DNA of 64,000 nt, from NCBI GenBank assembly GCA_021413885.1, contig JAIOPM010000025.1:186001-250000 (forward strand). The letters run 5' to 3'. Numbering within the stretch: the first letter of the stretch is position 1; each line of letters begins with the position of its first letter. Below are positions 30,396 to 42,584 of this stretch, piece by piece. The notes below the pieces were generated by a model that was given only the letters and a program-made list of their open reading frames with translations, did not search any database and had not been told where the DNA came from. The DNA comes from Planctomycetota bacterium. GTDB lineage: Bacteria; Planctomycetota; UBA1135; GCA-002686595. Position numbers and translations under genes: made by a program.

Positions 30396-30401
30396 ACTCT
30401 A
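30396..30401 (-). promoter_or_regulatory. -10-like box TAGAGT for lepB
   Basis: TAGAGT on the minus strand ends 9 nt before the TTG start of lepB, with no Shine-Dalgarno between. Confidence 0.5.
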
Positions 30402-30524
30402 CCCCGCGGCGGCGGTCGGAGTCAGGTTCGTCTCGCGGGGTCGCGTCCTCGCCCTGCCCACGCCGGTGGACTCGTCGCGCGAGACTTGAGGATCGCGGTC
30501 CGCGTGCGTGAGATGGCGAGCACC

Positions 30525-30980
30525 ATGACTTCAAGGTCCCTCTTCGTCGCCGCCGATCGCCAAGAGATGCTCGCCCGCGTCGCGCGCTTGACCGCGAGCA
30601 CCAAGCCCGCGTGGGGCAAGCTGAACGTCGCGCAGATGTGCGCGCACTGTCAGGCGCCGTTGAACGTCGCGCTCGGCGAACTGCGATTGAAGCGCGGACT
30701 GATCGGCATCCTGTTCGGCGGGTTGGCGAAGAAGAAGCTGCTCTCGCCCGAGCCGTGGAAGCCCGGCCTGCCGACCGCGCCCGAGTTCCGCGTCGTCGAT
30801 CCGCGCGACTTCGCGCGCGAGCACCGTGCTCTCACCGAACTCGTGCGTCGTTTCGGCGAAGGCGGACCGTCGAAGTTGACGCAGGAACCGCATCCGTTCT
30901 TCGGGCCGTTGACGGTCGAGCAGTGGAGCGAACTCCAGTGGCGCCACCTCGACCACCACTTGCGGCAGTTCGGCGTGTAG
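30525..30980 (+). CDS. DUF1569 domain protein
   Basis: 151 residues. The sequence fits the DUF1569 pattern, part of the DinB-like four-helix superfamily: RSLFVAADRQEMLARV, PAWGKLNVAQMCAHCQAPLNVALGE, RDFAREHRALTELVRRF, HPFFGPLTVEQWSELQWRHLDHHLRQFGV. His residues in MCAHCQ and HLDHHL are placed like the metal site of DinB-type proteins. Function is unknown. The start is uncertain: ATG 30525 matches the family N-terminus best, while ATG 30513 would add four residues. Confidence 0.8.
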   Translation: MTSRSLFVAADRQEMLARVARLTASTKPAWGKLNVAQMCAHCQAPLNVALGELRLKRGLIGILFGGLAKKKLLSPEPWKPGLPTAPEFRVVDPRDFAREHRALTELVRRFGEGGPSKLTQEPHPFFGPLTVEQWSELQWRHLDHHLRQFGV

Positions 30981-31089
30981 GCGCGCGGTTCGCCATGAGC
31001 CCGCGTCGGCCTTCGCGACGAGAGTTCGGCGCGAGGACCGTCCGGATCCCCGCGCCGAGTTCGACTTCACGATGCGTCGGTGAGGTGCA

Positions 31090-32034
31090 TCAATCGCAGC
31101 AAGCTGTGGCCGAGCGCGCGAACGTTCCACCGCATCCGATCGATCCTTCGATCTCGACGCTGCCGCTCACGCCGCCGCCGCTGCCGCCGACCTTCACCTT
31201 CTTGAAGCCGCTGGCGTAGCCGAACACCACGTTGGTCACGCAGCAGTTGCCGATCGCCGTCGAAGTGGCACTCGCGTTCGCCGTCCACGTGAAGGCCTTG
31301 CCGGAGGCCTCGAAATCCGGCGGATTGCACCCGATCAGCTCCGAGCCGTTGCAGTGCGCGGTTGCGTCGATGCTGAAGGAGCAGGCGGTGGCGCCGAAGC
31401 CGTTCGCGAAGCTCCAGGTTCCGCCGCTGGCCGGCCAGTGGCACGTCACGGTGGTGGAGGCGAATAGCGGCGTCGAGAACGGCCAGTCGGAGGGAACGAG
31501 CTGCAGGAAAGGTTCGTACAGAACGTTGGCGCCGCTGCACACGGCGAAGGTGTCGAACGTGCCCGCGGTCACCGAGGTCCACGTCGCGCGGACGATCACG
31601 TCACCGGGCTTGATGACCGAGTCGAGGTAGGCGCGATAGGCGGCGATTTCCGCCGGCTTGATCGTCGCGTCCTGCGCCAACTTGAGCACCTTGAGGGTCG
31701 AGCGATCGCTGTCGTCCAAGCACGGGTAGACAGTCTGGTTGAGCACGATGTCGATCCAACGTTGCTCTTGCGCGGCCGTCACGACACCGGCGTCGGTGGC
31801 GGAGATGCTGGTGATGACGAACGCCCAGTTCGGCAAGGCACTGATGAGCCGTTGCACGACGGCGCTCGACGAAATGCTGGGCGGCGGCACCGCGAGCGCG
31901 TCCGACGCGTGCACTTCGACGGAAGGCGGCGCCGACGACTCCGGAGGAACGCTCGAACTCGGCACGAACCAAGCGAGCGCGGAAGCCGCGACGAGGAAGG
32001 GAGCTACGGCCAGAGAGTTGGACATGGAGCGCAT
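31090..32034 (-). CDS. Exported Cys-rich protein of unknown function
   Basis: 314 residues. The hydrophobic leader (NSLAVAPFLVAASALAWFVP) followed by a Ser/Pro-rich linker indicates export. The middle (~75-150) is a helical region starting LPNWAFVITSIS, like that of other exported planctomycete proteins. The C-terminal half is rich in Cys, Gly and Ser (ATACSFSID, LIGCNPPDF, IGNCCVTN, SATACCD), suggesting disulfides. It lacks the shared C-terminal module of the other exported proteins. A second start, ATG 32025, is also possible. No family was recognised. Confidence 0.7.
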   Translation of the reverse strand: MRSMSNSLAVAPFLVAASALAWFVPSSSVPPESSAPPSVEVHASDALAVPPPSISSSAVVQRLISALPNWAFVITSISATDAGVVTAAQEQRWIDIVLNQTVYPCLDDSDRSTLKVLKLAQDATIKPAEIAAYRAYLDSVIKPGDVIVRATWTSVTAGTFDTFAVCSGANVLYEPFLQLVPSDWPFSTPLFASTTVTCHWPASGGTWSFANGFGATACSFSIDATAHCNGSELIGCNPPDFEASGKAFTWTANASATSTAIGNCCVTNVVFGYASGFKKVKVGGSGGGVSGSVEIEGSIGCGGTFARSATACCD

Positions 32035-32284
32035 GAGGCCACCAATGGGTTGAGAGTTCGGAGGAACGAGGAAGCGAACACCGCTCGCGCGCCGTTCGTC
32101 CGCGTCGAATCTCCGTGCTGCGCGACGCGCGCACTTCGAACCCCGAGACGTCGAGCGAACCGCGAGCTCGACGAAGTTGGTGTCCGTCGTCCGCCCGACG
32201 GTTCTCGCGGAATCGGCCGCGGCCCATTCCGCGTCACGCGCTGCGTGCGCGTCGCCGACCCGGTCGACGCTGTCGTCGCGCGCT

Positions 32285-32803
32285 CTAGCGCGGCTTCTTC
32301 GTCGCCTTGGCGGCGGACTTCGCCGGCGCTTCGCCCTTCACCGCGGCGAGCACCTTCTCGACGTGGCCGTCGACCTTCACCGGCGACCAGATCGCGGCGA
32401 CCTTGCCGGCTTCGTCGATCAAGAACGTCGAACGAATCGTGCCGACGATCTCCTTGCCGTAGAGGATCTTCTTGCCGAAGGCGCCGTAGTTCTTCGCGAC
32501 CGCGTTGTCGGGATCGGAGAGCAGTTCGAACGGGAGCTCGTACTTCGCGCGGAACTTCGCGTGGCTCGCGAGCGTGTCCTTCGACACACCGAGCACCACC
32601 GCGCCCGCCTTCTTGAGCGGCGCGCTCTCGTCGCGGAAACCGCACGCCTCGCGCGTGCAGCCGGGCGTGTCGTCCTTCGGATAGAAGTAGAGGACGACCT
32701 TCTTGCCCTTCAGACCGCTGAGCGACACGCGCTTCCCGCCGGTCGACTCGAGTTCGAACGCCGGCGCCGCCGCGCCCACCGCCAACTTGTGTTCTTTCGC
32801 CAT
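32285..32803 (-). CDS. bcp: Thiol peroxidase BCP / peroxiredoxin Q
   Basis: 172 residues. The peroxidatic Cys is in TPGCTREACGF, with the resolving Cys five residues later, the PrxQ/BCP arrangement. The N-terminal FELESTGGKRVSLSGLKGKKVVLYFYPKDD and the later RSTFLIDEAGKV match the family. It reduces H2O2 and organic hydroperoxides using thioredoxin. A Lys/Ala-rich tail (APAKSAAKATKKPR) extends the usual C-terminus. A TAAGCT box ends 9 nt before the ATG. The divergent unknown gene has its own box 23 bp away. Confidence 0.95.
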   Translation of the reverse strand: MAKEHKLAVGAAAPAFELESTGGKRVSLSGLKGKKVVLYFYPKDDTPGCTREACGFRDESAPLKKAGAVVLGVSKDTLASHAKFRAKYELPFELLSDPDNAVAKNYGAFGKKILYGKEIVGTIRSTFLIDEAGKVAAIWSPVKVDGHVEKVLAAVKGEAPAKSAAKATKKPR

Positions 32804-32812
32804 GGTGCGCGC

Positions 32813-32818
32813 AGCTTA
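32813..32818 (-). promoter_or_regulatory. -10-like box TAAGCT for bcp
   Basis: TAAGCT on the minus strand ends 9 nt before the bcp ATG, with no Shine-Dalgarno between. Confidence 0.5.
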
Positions 32819-32841
32819 GCGCGGCTCCGTCGCGCGCCGAA

Positions 32842-32847
32842 TAGAAT
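32842..32847 (+). promoter_or_regulatory. -10-like box TAGAAT
   Basis: TAGAAT ends 6 nt before the GTG start at 32854, with no Shine-Dalgarno between; it is back to back with the bcp box. Confidence 0.5.
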
Positions 32848-32853
32848 GCTGCG

Positions 32854-33381
32854 GTGCTGATCCTTCGTCCGGTGAAGTTGCACTGGATTCGCGGTGATGC
32901 CGACGATCCGGCGGACGTCTGCGCGCACTCGCCGGTCGAGTTCAGCGTCGATGGACATTGCCTGGTCGCGCCGGAGCAAGGGGACTGGACGGTCAGCGCC
33001 TCTGCTCTCTACCTACTTCGATCCCTGAGCGGTCCGCACACGCGAGATCGACGCGTAGGAGATCATCTGTTCCCGTGCTGCGGCTTCTGCATGTACGAGG
33101 TGCCGGAGAGCGACGATGTGCTCGTGTTCGGTTGTTCGAACGGCATCAACGTGTGGGTCGAGCGAGTCGGCGAGGAGGTTCGACTCGGCGGCCCCGACGG
33201 GACGACGCATGACGTGACGTTCGACCAATGGCGTCACGCCGTCTGCGCGTTCTCCGACGAAGTGCGGGCGTTTTTCCGCCGTGGCTCGCCGAAGACTCCG
33301 CACGACGACGACGTGCTCGGCTTTCGACGCTTTCTCGCGGAGTGGGATCGCCGGCGCGCGAACGCCGAGCGGCCGAGTTGA
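32854..33381 (+). CDS. Small cytoplasmic protein of unknown function
   Basis: 175 residues with a GTG start. No signal peptide or membrane segment. The sequence has an N-terminal HWIRGDADDPADVCAHSPVEFSVDG strand pattern, a central Cys cluster (FPCCGFCMYEVPESDDVLVFGC), VWVERVGEEVRLGG and a C-terminal helix rich in Arg. Its overall make-up recalls small proteins of the Imm/DUF type, but no family can be named with confidence. It is divergent from bcp. Confidence 0.7.
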   Translation: MLILRPVKLHWIRGDADDPADVCAHSPVEFSVDGHCLVAPEQGDWTVSASALYLLRSLSGPHTRDRRVGDHLFPCCGFCMYEVPESDDVLVFGCSNGINVWVERVGEEVRLGGPDGTTHDVTFDQWRHAVCAFSDEVRAFFRRGSPKTPHDDDVLGFRRFLAEWDRRRANAERPS

Positions 33382-33748
33382 CGCGCTCGAACAGCGCGTT
33401 CCGGCGCCCCCGCGCGTCCGCATCACGGACCGCGCGAGAGCGCCGGAGATCACGCCCTCCAAGTCGGGTGCTTCGTCCGATGAAGTCGAAAGTCTCTCTG
33501 TGTCCGCCGCGACGCTTTGAGCTCGCTCCCCAATCACTGTGCGAGCGTCATCGCGGCGCGCGGAGCAAGGCAACTCGCTTGCCAACTCCCACGAGCTCGT
33601 CCGGTGCGGCGCGCGAGCGATCCGCGCGTCGCCGACCGTTCCGCCTCGCGGCTCCGCCGTGTTCGGACGCGGAGTGCCGTGGTGCGGCAACTCTCGTCGT
33701 CAGCGTTCCGGGCAATCGGGGCGATCGATCTGTTCGGTGAAGACGTCG
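33382..33748. other. Intergenic stretch, no supported gene
   Basis: Only overlapping short Arg-rich frames are present. No start signal, motif or repeat was recognised before the hairpin at 33749. Confidence 0.45.
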
Positions 33749-33779
33749 CAGGGCCGACCGTCCTGCACGGTCGACCCTG
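33749..33779 (-). terminator. Hairpin downstream of NxxGxxAF protein gene
   Basis: Inverted repeat 33749-33761 with 33767-33779, 12 of 13 pairs matched, 5-nt loop, about 50 nt past the stop codon of the minus-strand gene. No T-tract. Confidence 0.5.
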
Positions 33780-33827
33780 GCGCAGCGTTTCAGCTCGCTT
33801 TCGTCGTCGGGCGACGTCGTCGCGTGC

Positions 33828-35459
33828 TCACGGGAAGAACGAGACCTCCAGCGCATTCGACAGACAGGCTTGCGTGCCGTCGGGGTGCAACGGGTCGCGC
33901 TGCCAGAACTGGTAGCGTCGAACGGTGCCCGGCATCGTCGCGGCGATCGCGACCGAGATCGTCACCTGGCCTTGCGCATTCGCGTGGACCGGTGGCATGC
34001 GCACGAGAGGCATGCTGACGAGCAAGGTGCCGCCGACGAACGGCGCCGCGTTTCGTGCCGCGCCGTAGAAGAGTTGGCCGGGCTTGTTCGGCACCAGGTC
34101 GTCGACGCGGACGGCGAAGTCGTGGGTCGCGAGACGCGGCGTGCCGGAGTAACTGATCTTCGGTTCGAGGCCGACCGAACTCGTCTTGCCGTGTCCGTAC
34201 GGGATCGGCGGGATCGGTGCGCGCAGGGCGCACTGCTCATCGTCTGCGCCGAACACTGTGCCGTTGTCGTCGACGAGCGCATGAACGTAGAGACTCCGAT
34301 CCGCGCCGATCGCCGGGCCGCGTTCGTTCAGGTGCAGGGAGGCGACGCCGGTCGTGGTTTCCGCGAAGCCGTCGCCGTCGAGATCGACACTGTCGCCGAG
34401 GTTCGTGACCACGATGTCGTCGTAGAAGAGCGTCGTCACGGTGTTAGCAAACCCGAGGTCGATCGCGGCGACCATCGCGAGTACGCCCTGATCGTCGAGG
34501 CTGATGTACGGGCGCATGCCCTGCTGCGGCGAGCCGAGCAGGCCGCCGCCGAGCGGATCGCCTTGGCGGTGACGGATCGCGCCGTCGACGACGACTACCG
34601 TGAGCAGCGCCCCGCTCGCGTCCTTGATCGAACCCGAGAACGCCCATGAACCGGAGTTGCTGATCGCAACCTCTTCGATCTGGTTCCACGTCTCGCCGGC
34701 CGATCCTCCGGCCGCCGCCGGGACCGGCTTGCTGATCTCGATCGGCTGACCGCCCGCGGTCGCGAGCACGCCGTCGACCACGAGGTACCTCGGGAAGTAG
34801 AGGTTCGGTGAACTGCCGAGTCCGACGATGTAGTGCGCGCCGCTCGGCGCGACCTCCCAGTAGCGCGAGATCTTGTCGAACGAGAACTGCAAGCCTCCGA
34901 GGCTGCTCGGGTCGAAGAGCACTGTGCTGGCCGAACCGATGTAGAGCTTGTTGTTCCCGACCCACACCGCGCGACCGTCGCGCGTGATCGAAGCGCCGGC
35001 GACGTTGGTCGAACCGGCCCACTCCGAGGCGACGAGCGTGCCGTCGAGCCAGATCGATTCGGTGCCCGGAGTTCCGCTGCCCGCGAGGCCGATGGTGCAG
35101 CCGTAAGCGACTTGACCGAGATCGTCGATGCCGATGCGTAGCGCACCGGACGAGGCGAGCGCGAAGTGTTGGTCGTAGCCCTGGATGCCGAGTTGCTCGC
35201 TCCGAAGGAGTCCGACCGGAGCGCCGCCGCCGGCCGTCCCGACGATATGCTTTCCTTTCGAGCCGGCGTTGTCCGAGCCGACCGCGCAGGCGAATCCGCC
35301 GGCGCTGTTCACCGTGATCAGCCCGATCTGTTCGACCGTCGCTCCCGGCAGACCTGGCGTCGGGTCGCCTTGGCGCACGAGAACTTCGGCGGGAAGCTGC
35401 GCGGCCGCGAGCGGGGCGACGGCGAGGAGGGACGCGATGCGCAACGGAAGGCGAATCAT
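33828..35459 (-). CDS. Exported NxxGxxAF-repeat protein with shared C-terminal module
   Basis: 543 residues. The ATG at 35459 was chosen because a signal peptide (LRIASLLAVAPLAAAQ) follows at once. The mature part opens LPAEVLVRQGDPTPGLPG and carries N-x-x-G-x-x-A-F-type repeats (TVNSAGGFACAV, GIDDLGQVAYGC, SITRDGRAVWVG, AISNSGSWAFSG, SLDDQGVLAMVA), a beta-propeller-like repeat of exported planctomycete proteins. A DLDGDGFAET calcium motif lies near the end. The last ~113 residues are the shared module: NKPGQLFYG, APFVGGTLLV, YQFWQRDPLHPDG and the terminal LSNALEVSFFP. Compared with the subtilase-like protein, the end YQFW-x-RD-x-LHPDG is almost identical. Role unknown. Confidence 0.85.
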   Translation of the reverse strand: MIRLPLRIASLLAVAPLAAAQLPAEVLVRQGDPTPGLPGATVEQIGLITVNSAGGFACAVGSDNAGSKGKHIVGTAGGGAPVGLLRSEQLGIQGYDQHFALASSGALRIGIDDLGQVAYGCTIGLAGSGTPGTESIWLDGTLVASEWAGSTNVAGASITRDGRAVWVGNNKLYIGSASTVLFDPSSLGGLQFSFDKISRYWEVAPSGAHYIVGLGSSPNLYFPRYLVVDGVLATAGGQPIEISKPVPAAAGGSAGETWNQIEEVAISNSGSWAFSGSIKDASGALLTVVVVDGAIRHRQGDPLGGGLLGSPQQGMRPYISLDDQGVLAMVAAIDLGFANTVTTLFYDDIVVTNLGDSVDLDGDGFAETTTGVASLHLNERGPAIGADRSLYVHALVDDNGTVFGADDEQCALRAPIPPIPYGHGKTSSVGLEPKISYSGTPRLATHDFAVRVDDLVPNKPGQLFYGAARNAAPFVGGTLLVSMPLVRMPPVHANAQGQVTISVAIAATMPGTVRRYQFWQRDPLHPDGTQACLSNALEVSFFP

Positions 35460-35653
35460 GGCGGGAGGACCTTTCCTGCTGGGAACTGCGGCGTGAGCGC
35501 TCGCCGCGGCGGCCCGTCGCTTCGGCGCGGGCGGACCCGCACCGAGACGGCGCTTTCGCGAGGAGGTCACGGGGGTTCGCGTGGAAATCTCGGGCGTGTT
35601 CCGAATCGTCTCCGCCGCGGCGTGACGTTCCCTGACGCTTCCCGTCCTTCCGC

Positions 35654-35659
35654 TAAGCT
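35654..35659 (+). promoter_or_regulatory. -10-like box TAAGCT upstream of ECF sigma gene
   Basis: TAAGCT lies 35 nt before the GTG at 35695. This implies a short leader without a visible Shine-Dalgarno. Confidence 0.3.
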
Positions 35660-35694
35660 CGTCGTCTCTTCCCCCTCCCAACGTCTCGCTCCCC

Positions 35695-36357
35695 GTGGAC
35701 CAACGCGATCTCCTCAGCCGCTCGCTCTCGCCCGAAGAGCTTCCCGATCCCCAGCGCTCCCTCGACCTGCTCGCGCGTGCGCAAGGCGGCGACCGACAGG
35801 CGCTCGAGGACTTGCTCTCGCGCTATCAGGATCGACTTCGCCGCATCGTGAGGATCCAGCTCGGCGCGTCACTGCGCCGCCACTGCGATTCGATGGACAT
35901 CGTCCAGAACACGTTCAAGGCGGCGTTGCCGAAGATCGGCGATCTGCAGCCGCGTAGTGCTGCGAGCCTGCTTCAGTGGCTTGCAATGATCGCGACCAAC
36001 CAGATCCGCGACGAGCACGATCTCTGGACGACGAAGAAGCGCGACGCGGGGCGCGAGGTGGCGCTCGATGTCGACCCGGGTGCTTCCGGCGAAGGCTTGC
36101 AGCCGGCGACTCCGGAGTCGACGCCGATCCAACGCGCTCTGATGCGCGAGATCCGCGACCTGCTCGACGAAGAGGTCGGGCGTCTCCCCGACGATCAACG
36201 CCGCGTCGTGCTCCTGCGCGACTACTGCGGCGAGGATTGGGATCACATCGCTCGCGAGCTCGGTCGCGACAACACTCACGCGGTGCGTCAACTGCACCAG
36301 CGCGCGTGGATTCGGCTGCGGCAGGCGCTGAAGCCGAAGCTGGAAGTCGAAGACTAG
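35695..36357 (+). CDS. ECF-type RNA polymerase sigma factor paired with Ser/Thr kinase
   Basis: 220 residues from a GTG start. Region 2 covers LDLLARAQGGDRQALEDLLSRYQDRLRRIV, RHCDSMDIVQNTFKAAL and LLQWLAMIATNQIRDEHD. Region 4 covers EVGRLPDDQRRVVLLRDYCGEDWDHIARELGRDNTHAVRQLHQRA. The gene is 16 bp upstream of the 1134-residue Ser/Thr kinase. This sigma-kinase coupling is common in Planctomycetota, where kinase phosphorylation or binding is thought to control the sigma factor. Targets are not visible. Confidence 0.93.
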   Translation: MDQRDLLSRSLSPEELPDPQRSLDLLARAQGGDRQALEDLLSRYQDRLRRIVRIQLGASLRRHCDSMDIVQNTFKAALPKIGDLQPRSAASLLQWLAMIATNQIRDEHDLWTTKKRDAGREVALDVDPGASGEGLQPATPESTPIQRALMREIRDLLDEEVGRLPDDQRRVVLLRDYCGEDWDHIARELGRDNTHAVRQLHQRAWIRLRQALKPKLEVED

Positions 36358-36373
36358 CGGAGAGGGAAACCGT

Positions 36374-39778
<3,405 letters not shown>

Positions 39779-39787
39779 GCGTCATCG

Positions 39788-41425
39788 TCAAGGGATAAAC
39801 GTCACCTCGACTCCGTTCGTGTACGCGGCGCCGAGCGGTGCGGCTGCGCTCCTCGTCAGCGCTTGGAAGGCGAACGTGCGGCCGACGAGCGCCGACAAGA
39901 ACGGGATCGGCCGAGTGATCAGCTTGGGCGGGCCCGAGCCGACGGCCTTGGCGCGGAAGACGTGCATCGCGAGCGGATCCAGGTCGAGTTCGCCGAACGG
40001 CGTCGCTTGCGCGGCGCCGAACGCCTTGCGCGTGAAGTAGACGGTCGTCGCGTCGTTCGGTGCGCCCCAGAGTTCGAGCGTGAGCGCGGTGCCGAGCTCG
40101 CCGCTGCTCTTCAGAAAGAGCGGCGCGAACTCGAACGCGCCGACGTCGAAGCGCTCGAGCGTGTCGAGGTCGCCGTCGATTGGTCGAGGATTGCCGGCGA
40201 GATCGAGCGCGCCGCTCGGCGTCGCCGGATCGCCGGTTTCGATGCACGGGCTCGCCCAAGCGAGACGCCAATCGCCAGCGACACGGTCGACGAAGAGCGG
40301 ATCGGCCGCGAAGTTGCCGTTCGCTCCCGCGAAGTCGCCGTCGCCGACGTCACAGAAACTCACCGACGTGAACGCCGGGTGGGCCGGGTTTTCGTCGAGG
40401 TCGTCGACGTTGCCCTCGACGATCGAGCTCTGCAGTGTCACCACGATGTCGGGAAACCAACTGGTCGGAACGAACGCCTCGACGCCATGGTCGTTGTCCG
40501 CGATCGTCGAACGCGTCACGTCGACGCGCACGGACGAGTTGGCGAGGAGCTGCGTGGGGATCTCGGCCTTGATGCCGTCGCCTACGTTTCCGGCGATGAG
40601 GCAGTCGGTCAACGTCGCGTGGGTCGTGTTGAGCCCCACGGAGAAGGTCTGCGTCATCCACAGCGCATCGCCGCCGCTCGCGTGGATGCGCGTGCGCAGC
40701 AGTGTGAGCTCCGTGCCGCCGCCGCCATCGGACTCGACGATGCCGTGCAGCGTGCTGCCGACTATTCTAGAGTCGATGATCGCGAGCTTGGCGGTCGGAC
40801 TCTGCGTGTCGGCCCCGAACTGGATGCCGTCGCCGCAACCGACGATCTCGACGTGGTCGAGCGTGACGTCGGTCGTGCCGCAACCTGGCGAACAAGCGCC
40901 GGATGTGTGCACGCCCGCGATGTTGGCCGCAAGCACGCGGCAGTTCCGCACGGTCAGATATTGGGTGCCGGCCGAACTCTGGAGATCGATGCCGTAGTTC
41001 GCGCTCTCGAGCCGCAGTCCGGAGAGCAGCGTCAGCGGTCCCGTGTATTGGTGGATGAAGTGACCGGTCCAGGCTTGCACGATCGTGCCCGTTCCGTCGC
41101 CGACGAGCGCCGTGTCATAGGGTCCTGCGCCGACGAGTTCGAAAGCATCGCGCGGCACGATCGGAAACGCTTCGCCGAGCGCGGTGTCGTACGTGCCGGG
41201 CGCGATGTGGATCGTCTGCGTGCCGCCGATCGGCGCGTCGGGCGCGAGCGCGAGCGCGTGGGTGATCGTGCGCCACGCATCGCCCGGACTCGCGCCGCCG
41301 TTCACGTCGTTGCCGTGGACGGCGTCGACGTACCAATCGCTCGCCGCAGCCGGTGCGGCGAACAACGCGCAGGCGACCAGAAATTTCGCCGGTCGTGCAC
41401 TCGCCGCCGAAGTCCAAGTTCTCAT
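39788..41425 (-). CDS. Exported parallel beta-helix protein with shared C-terminal module
   Basis: 545 residues. GAGGAGG lies 5 nt before the ATG at 41425, one of the strongest ribosome-binding sites in the window. A signal peptide ends near APAAA, and the mature part opens DWYVDAVHGNDVNGG, the DUF1565/pectate-lyase-like start. Repeated right-handed beta-helix turns follow (YGIDLQSSAGTQYLTVRNCRV, DVTLDHVEIVGCGDGIQFG, STLHGIVESDGGGGTELTLL and others). PADPLFVD-like AADPLFVDRVAGDWRL and ALDLAGNPRPIDGD are the usual end of such domains. The last ~110 residues end in YTNGVEVTFIP, matching the tail of the shared module, though the Cys residues and the NKxG motif are absent. Polysaccharide binding or cleavage is possible; no catalytic residues could be assigned. 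Confidence 0.86.
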   Translation of the reverse strand: MRTWTSAASARPAKFLVACALFAAPAAASDWYVDAVHGNDVNGGASPGDAWRTITHALALAPDAPIGGTQTIHIAPGTYDTALGEAFPIVPRDAFELVGAGPYDTALVGDGTGTIVQAWTGHFIHQYTGPLTLLSGLRLESANYGIDLQSSAGTQYLTVRNCRVLAANIAGVHTSGACSPGCGTTDVTLDHVEIVGCGDGIQFGADTQSPTAKLAIIDSRIVGSTLHGIVESDGGGGTELTLLRTRIHASGGDALWMTQTFSVGLNTTHATLTDCLIAGNVGDGIKAEIPTQLLANSSVRVDVTRSTIADNDHGVEAFVPTSWFPDIVVTLQSSIVEGNVDDLDENPAHPAFTSVSFCDVGDGDFAGANGNFAADPLFVDRVAGDWRLAWASPCIETGDPATPSGALDLAGNPRPIDGDLDTLERFDVGAFEFAPLFLKSSGELGTALTLELWGAPNDATTVYFTRKAFGAAQATPFGELDLDPLAMHVFRAKAVGSGPPKLITRPIPFLSALVGRTFAFQALTRSAAAPLGAAYTNGVEVTFIP

Positions 41426-41605
41426 CGCGTCCTCCTCGAGCTCGCGCTCGTTGTGGGCTTCGCGACGACGCAACCCGATCGCAAGGGGGCTTGGCGCCGC
41501 CGCTTCGCTGCTCGTGATTGTCGCTCCGTTGCTCGTTTCGTGCGTCCGGACTTGTGCGCAGCTTTGCAGGGGCGAGCGCGCCCGCCGTTGGGCAAACTGG
41601 GGAAC

Positions 41606-42091
41606 ATGCGGGCCTTCGAAGGGCAAAGCACGGCGAGCGTCGAGCTCCGCGCGGTGCAGGAGAGCGATCTCGAGGCGTTCTTCGAGCACCAGAGCGATCC
41701 CGTCTCGTGCGCCGTCGCCGCGTTCCCGTCGCGCGAGCGCGAGGCGTTCATGCGGCATTGGGCGAAGGTGCTCGCCGATTCGACGGGCCTGGTGCGAACG
41801 GTCGTCGTCGAGGGTCGTGTCGTCGGCAACGTCGTCAGCTTCGGCCCGCGCGAGGAACGTCTCGTCGGCTACTGGATCGGTCGCGAGTTCTGGGGCCGTG
41901 GTTTCGCGACGCGAGCGCTCGCCGCGTTCGTCGCGCTCGAGAAGACGCGGCCGCTCTTCGCCGCGGTCGCGACGAGCAACGTCGCGTCGATCCGGGTGCT
42001 CGCGAAGTGCGGCTTCGTCGTCGATCGAGGGCCCGCGCGCGCCCCGGATGGCGTCGAAGAGCTCGTGCTCCGCCTCGACGCCGCGAGCTAG
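41606..42091 (+). CDS. GNAT acetyltransferase, RimJ/RimL-like
   Basis: 161 residues. The fold is clear: ELRAVQESDLEAFFEHQSDP, the beta-bulge VVGNVVSFGPREERLVGYWIGREFWGRGFATRAL with the acetyl-CoA loop (R-G-F-A-T) and SNVASIRVLAKCGFVVDRG at the C-terminal motif B region. Members acetylate N-terminal amines of ribosomal proteins or small molecules; the substrate here is not evident. The TAG stop codon (42089-42091) forms the first three bases of the TAGACT box of the next gene. Confidence 0.88.
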   Translation: MRAFEGQSTASVELRAVQESDLEAFFEHQSDPVSCAVAAFPSREREAFMRHWAKVLADSTGLVRTVVVEGRVVGNVVSFGPREERLVGYWIGREFWGRGFATRALAAFVALEKTRPLFAAVATSNVASIRVLAKCGFVVDRGPARAPDGVEELVLRLDAAS

Positions 42092-42094
42092 ACT
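42089..42094 (+). promoter_or_regulatory. -10-like box TAGACT embedded in a stop codon
   Basis: TAGACT ends 10 nt before the ATG at 42105. Its TAG is the stop codon of the GNAT gene. Confidence 0.45.
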
Positions 42095-42104
42095 TCGCCG
42101 CACG

Positions 42105-42566
42105 ATGAAAACGTACACGTCGATCTGCGTGCTCGTCCTGACGTTCCTAGCCGCCTGCGCGTCGCGCCCGTTGCGCGTGTCGCCGGATGAGACCGTCGCC
42201 GAAGTCGAGCGCGCGATGGAGCGCTACATGACCGCCGCGCGCGCCGTCGACGCCGACGCGATCGCCGCGTGCTTCACCGACGACGGCGTGCTCTTCGAGC
42301 CCGGCATCGAGCCCGTCGTTTCGAGCAAAGCGATCCGCGAATTCATCGCGTCGTTCCCCGGCGTCAAAGTCGTCGAGGCGACCACGACGATCGACACCGT
42401 CGAGCTCTTCGGCGACACCGCGTTCCTCTGGGGCTCGTACTTCGAGCGCCTCGAGTTCCCCGGCCAACCGCCGAGCGCGCAACACGGGCGCTTCGTCGCC
42501 GAATGGAAGCGCGTCGGCTCGAGTGCGTGGCGCCTGCACCGACTCTTCCGCGTCCCGGTTTCCTGA
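42105..42566 (+). CDS. NTF2/SnoaL-like lipoprotein
   Basis: 153 residues. A lipoprotein signal ends LAAC. The remainder is a cone-shaped NTF2-like domain of the SnoaL/DUF4440 kind: VERAMERYMTAARAVDADAIAACFTDDGVLFEPGIEPVVSSKAIREFIASF, then DTAFLWGSYFERLEFPG and GRFVAEWKRVGSSAWRLHRLFRVP. Such domains bind small hydrophobic ligands or act as minor hydrolases; no function is assigned. It probably sits in the outer or inner membrane facing the periplasm. A TAGACT box and no Shine-Dalgarno suggest a leaderless mRNA. Confidence 0.85.
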   Translation: MKTYTSICVLVLTFLAACASRPLRVSPDETVAEVERAMERYMTAARAVDADAIAACFTDDGVLFEPGIEPVVSSKAIREFIASFPGVKVVEATTTIDTVELFGDTAFLWGSYFERLEFPGQPPSAQHGRFVAEWKRVGSSAWRLHRLFRVPVS

Positions 42567-42584
42567 CGCGACGAGCGCGGGCGT

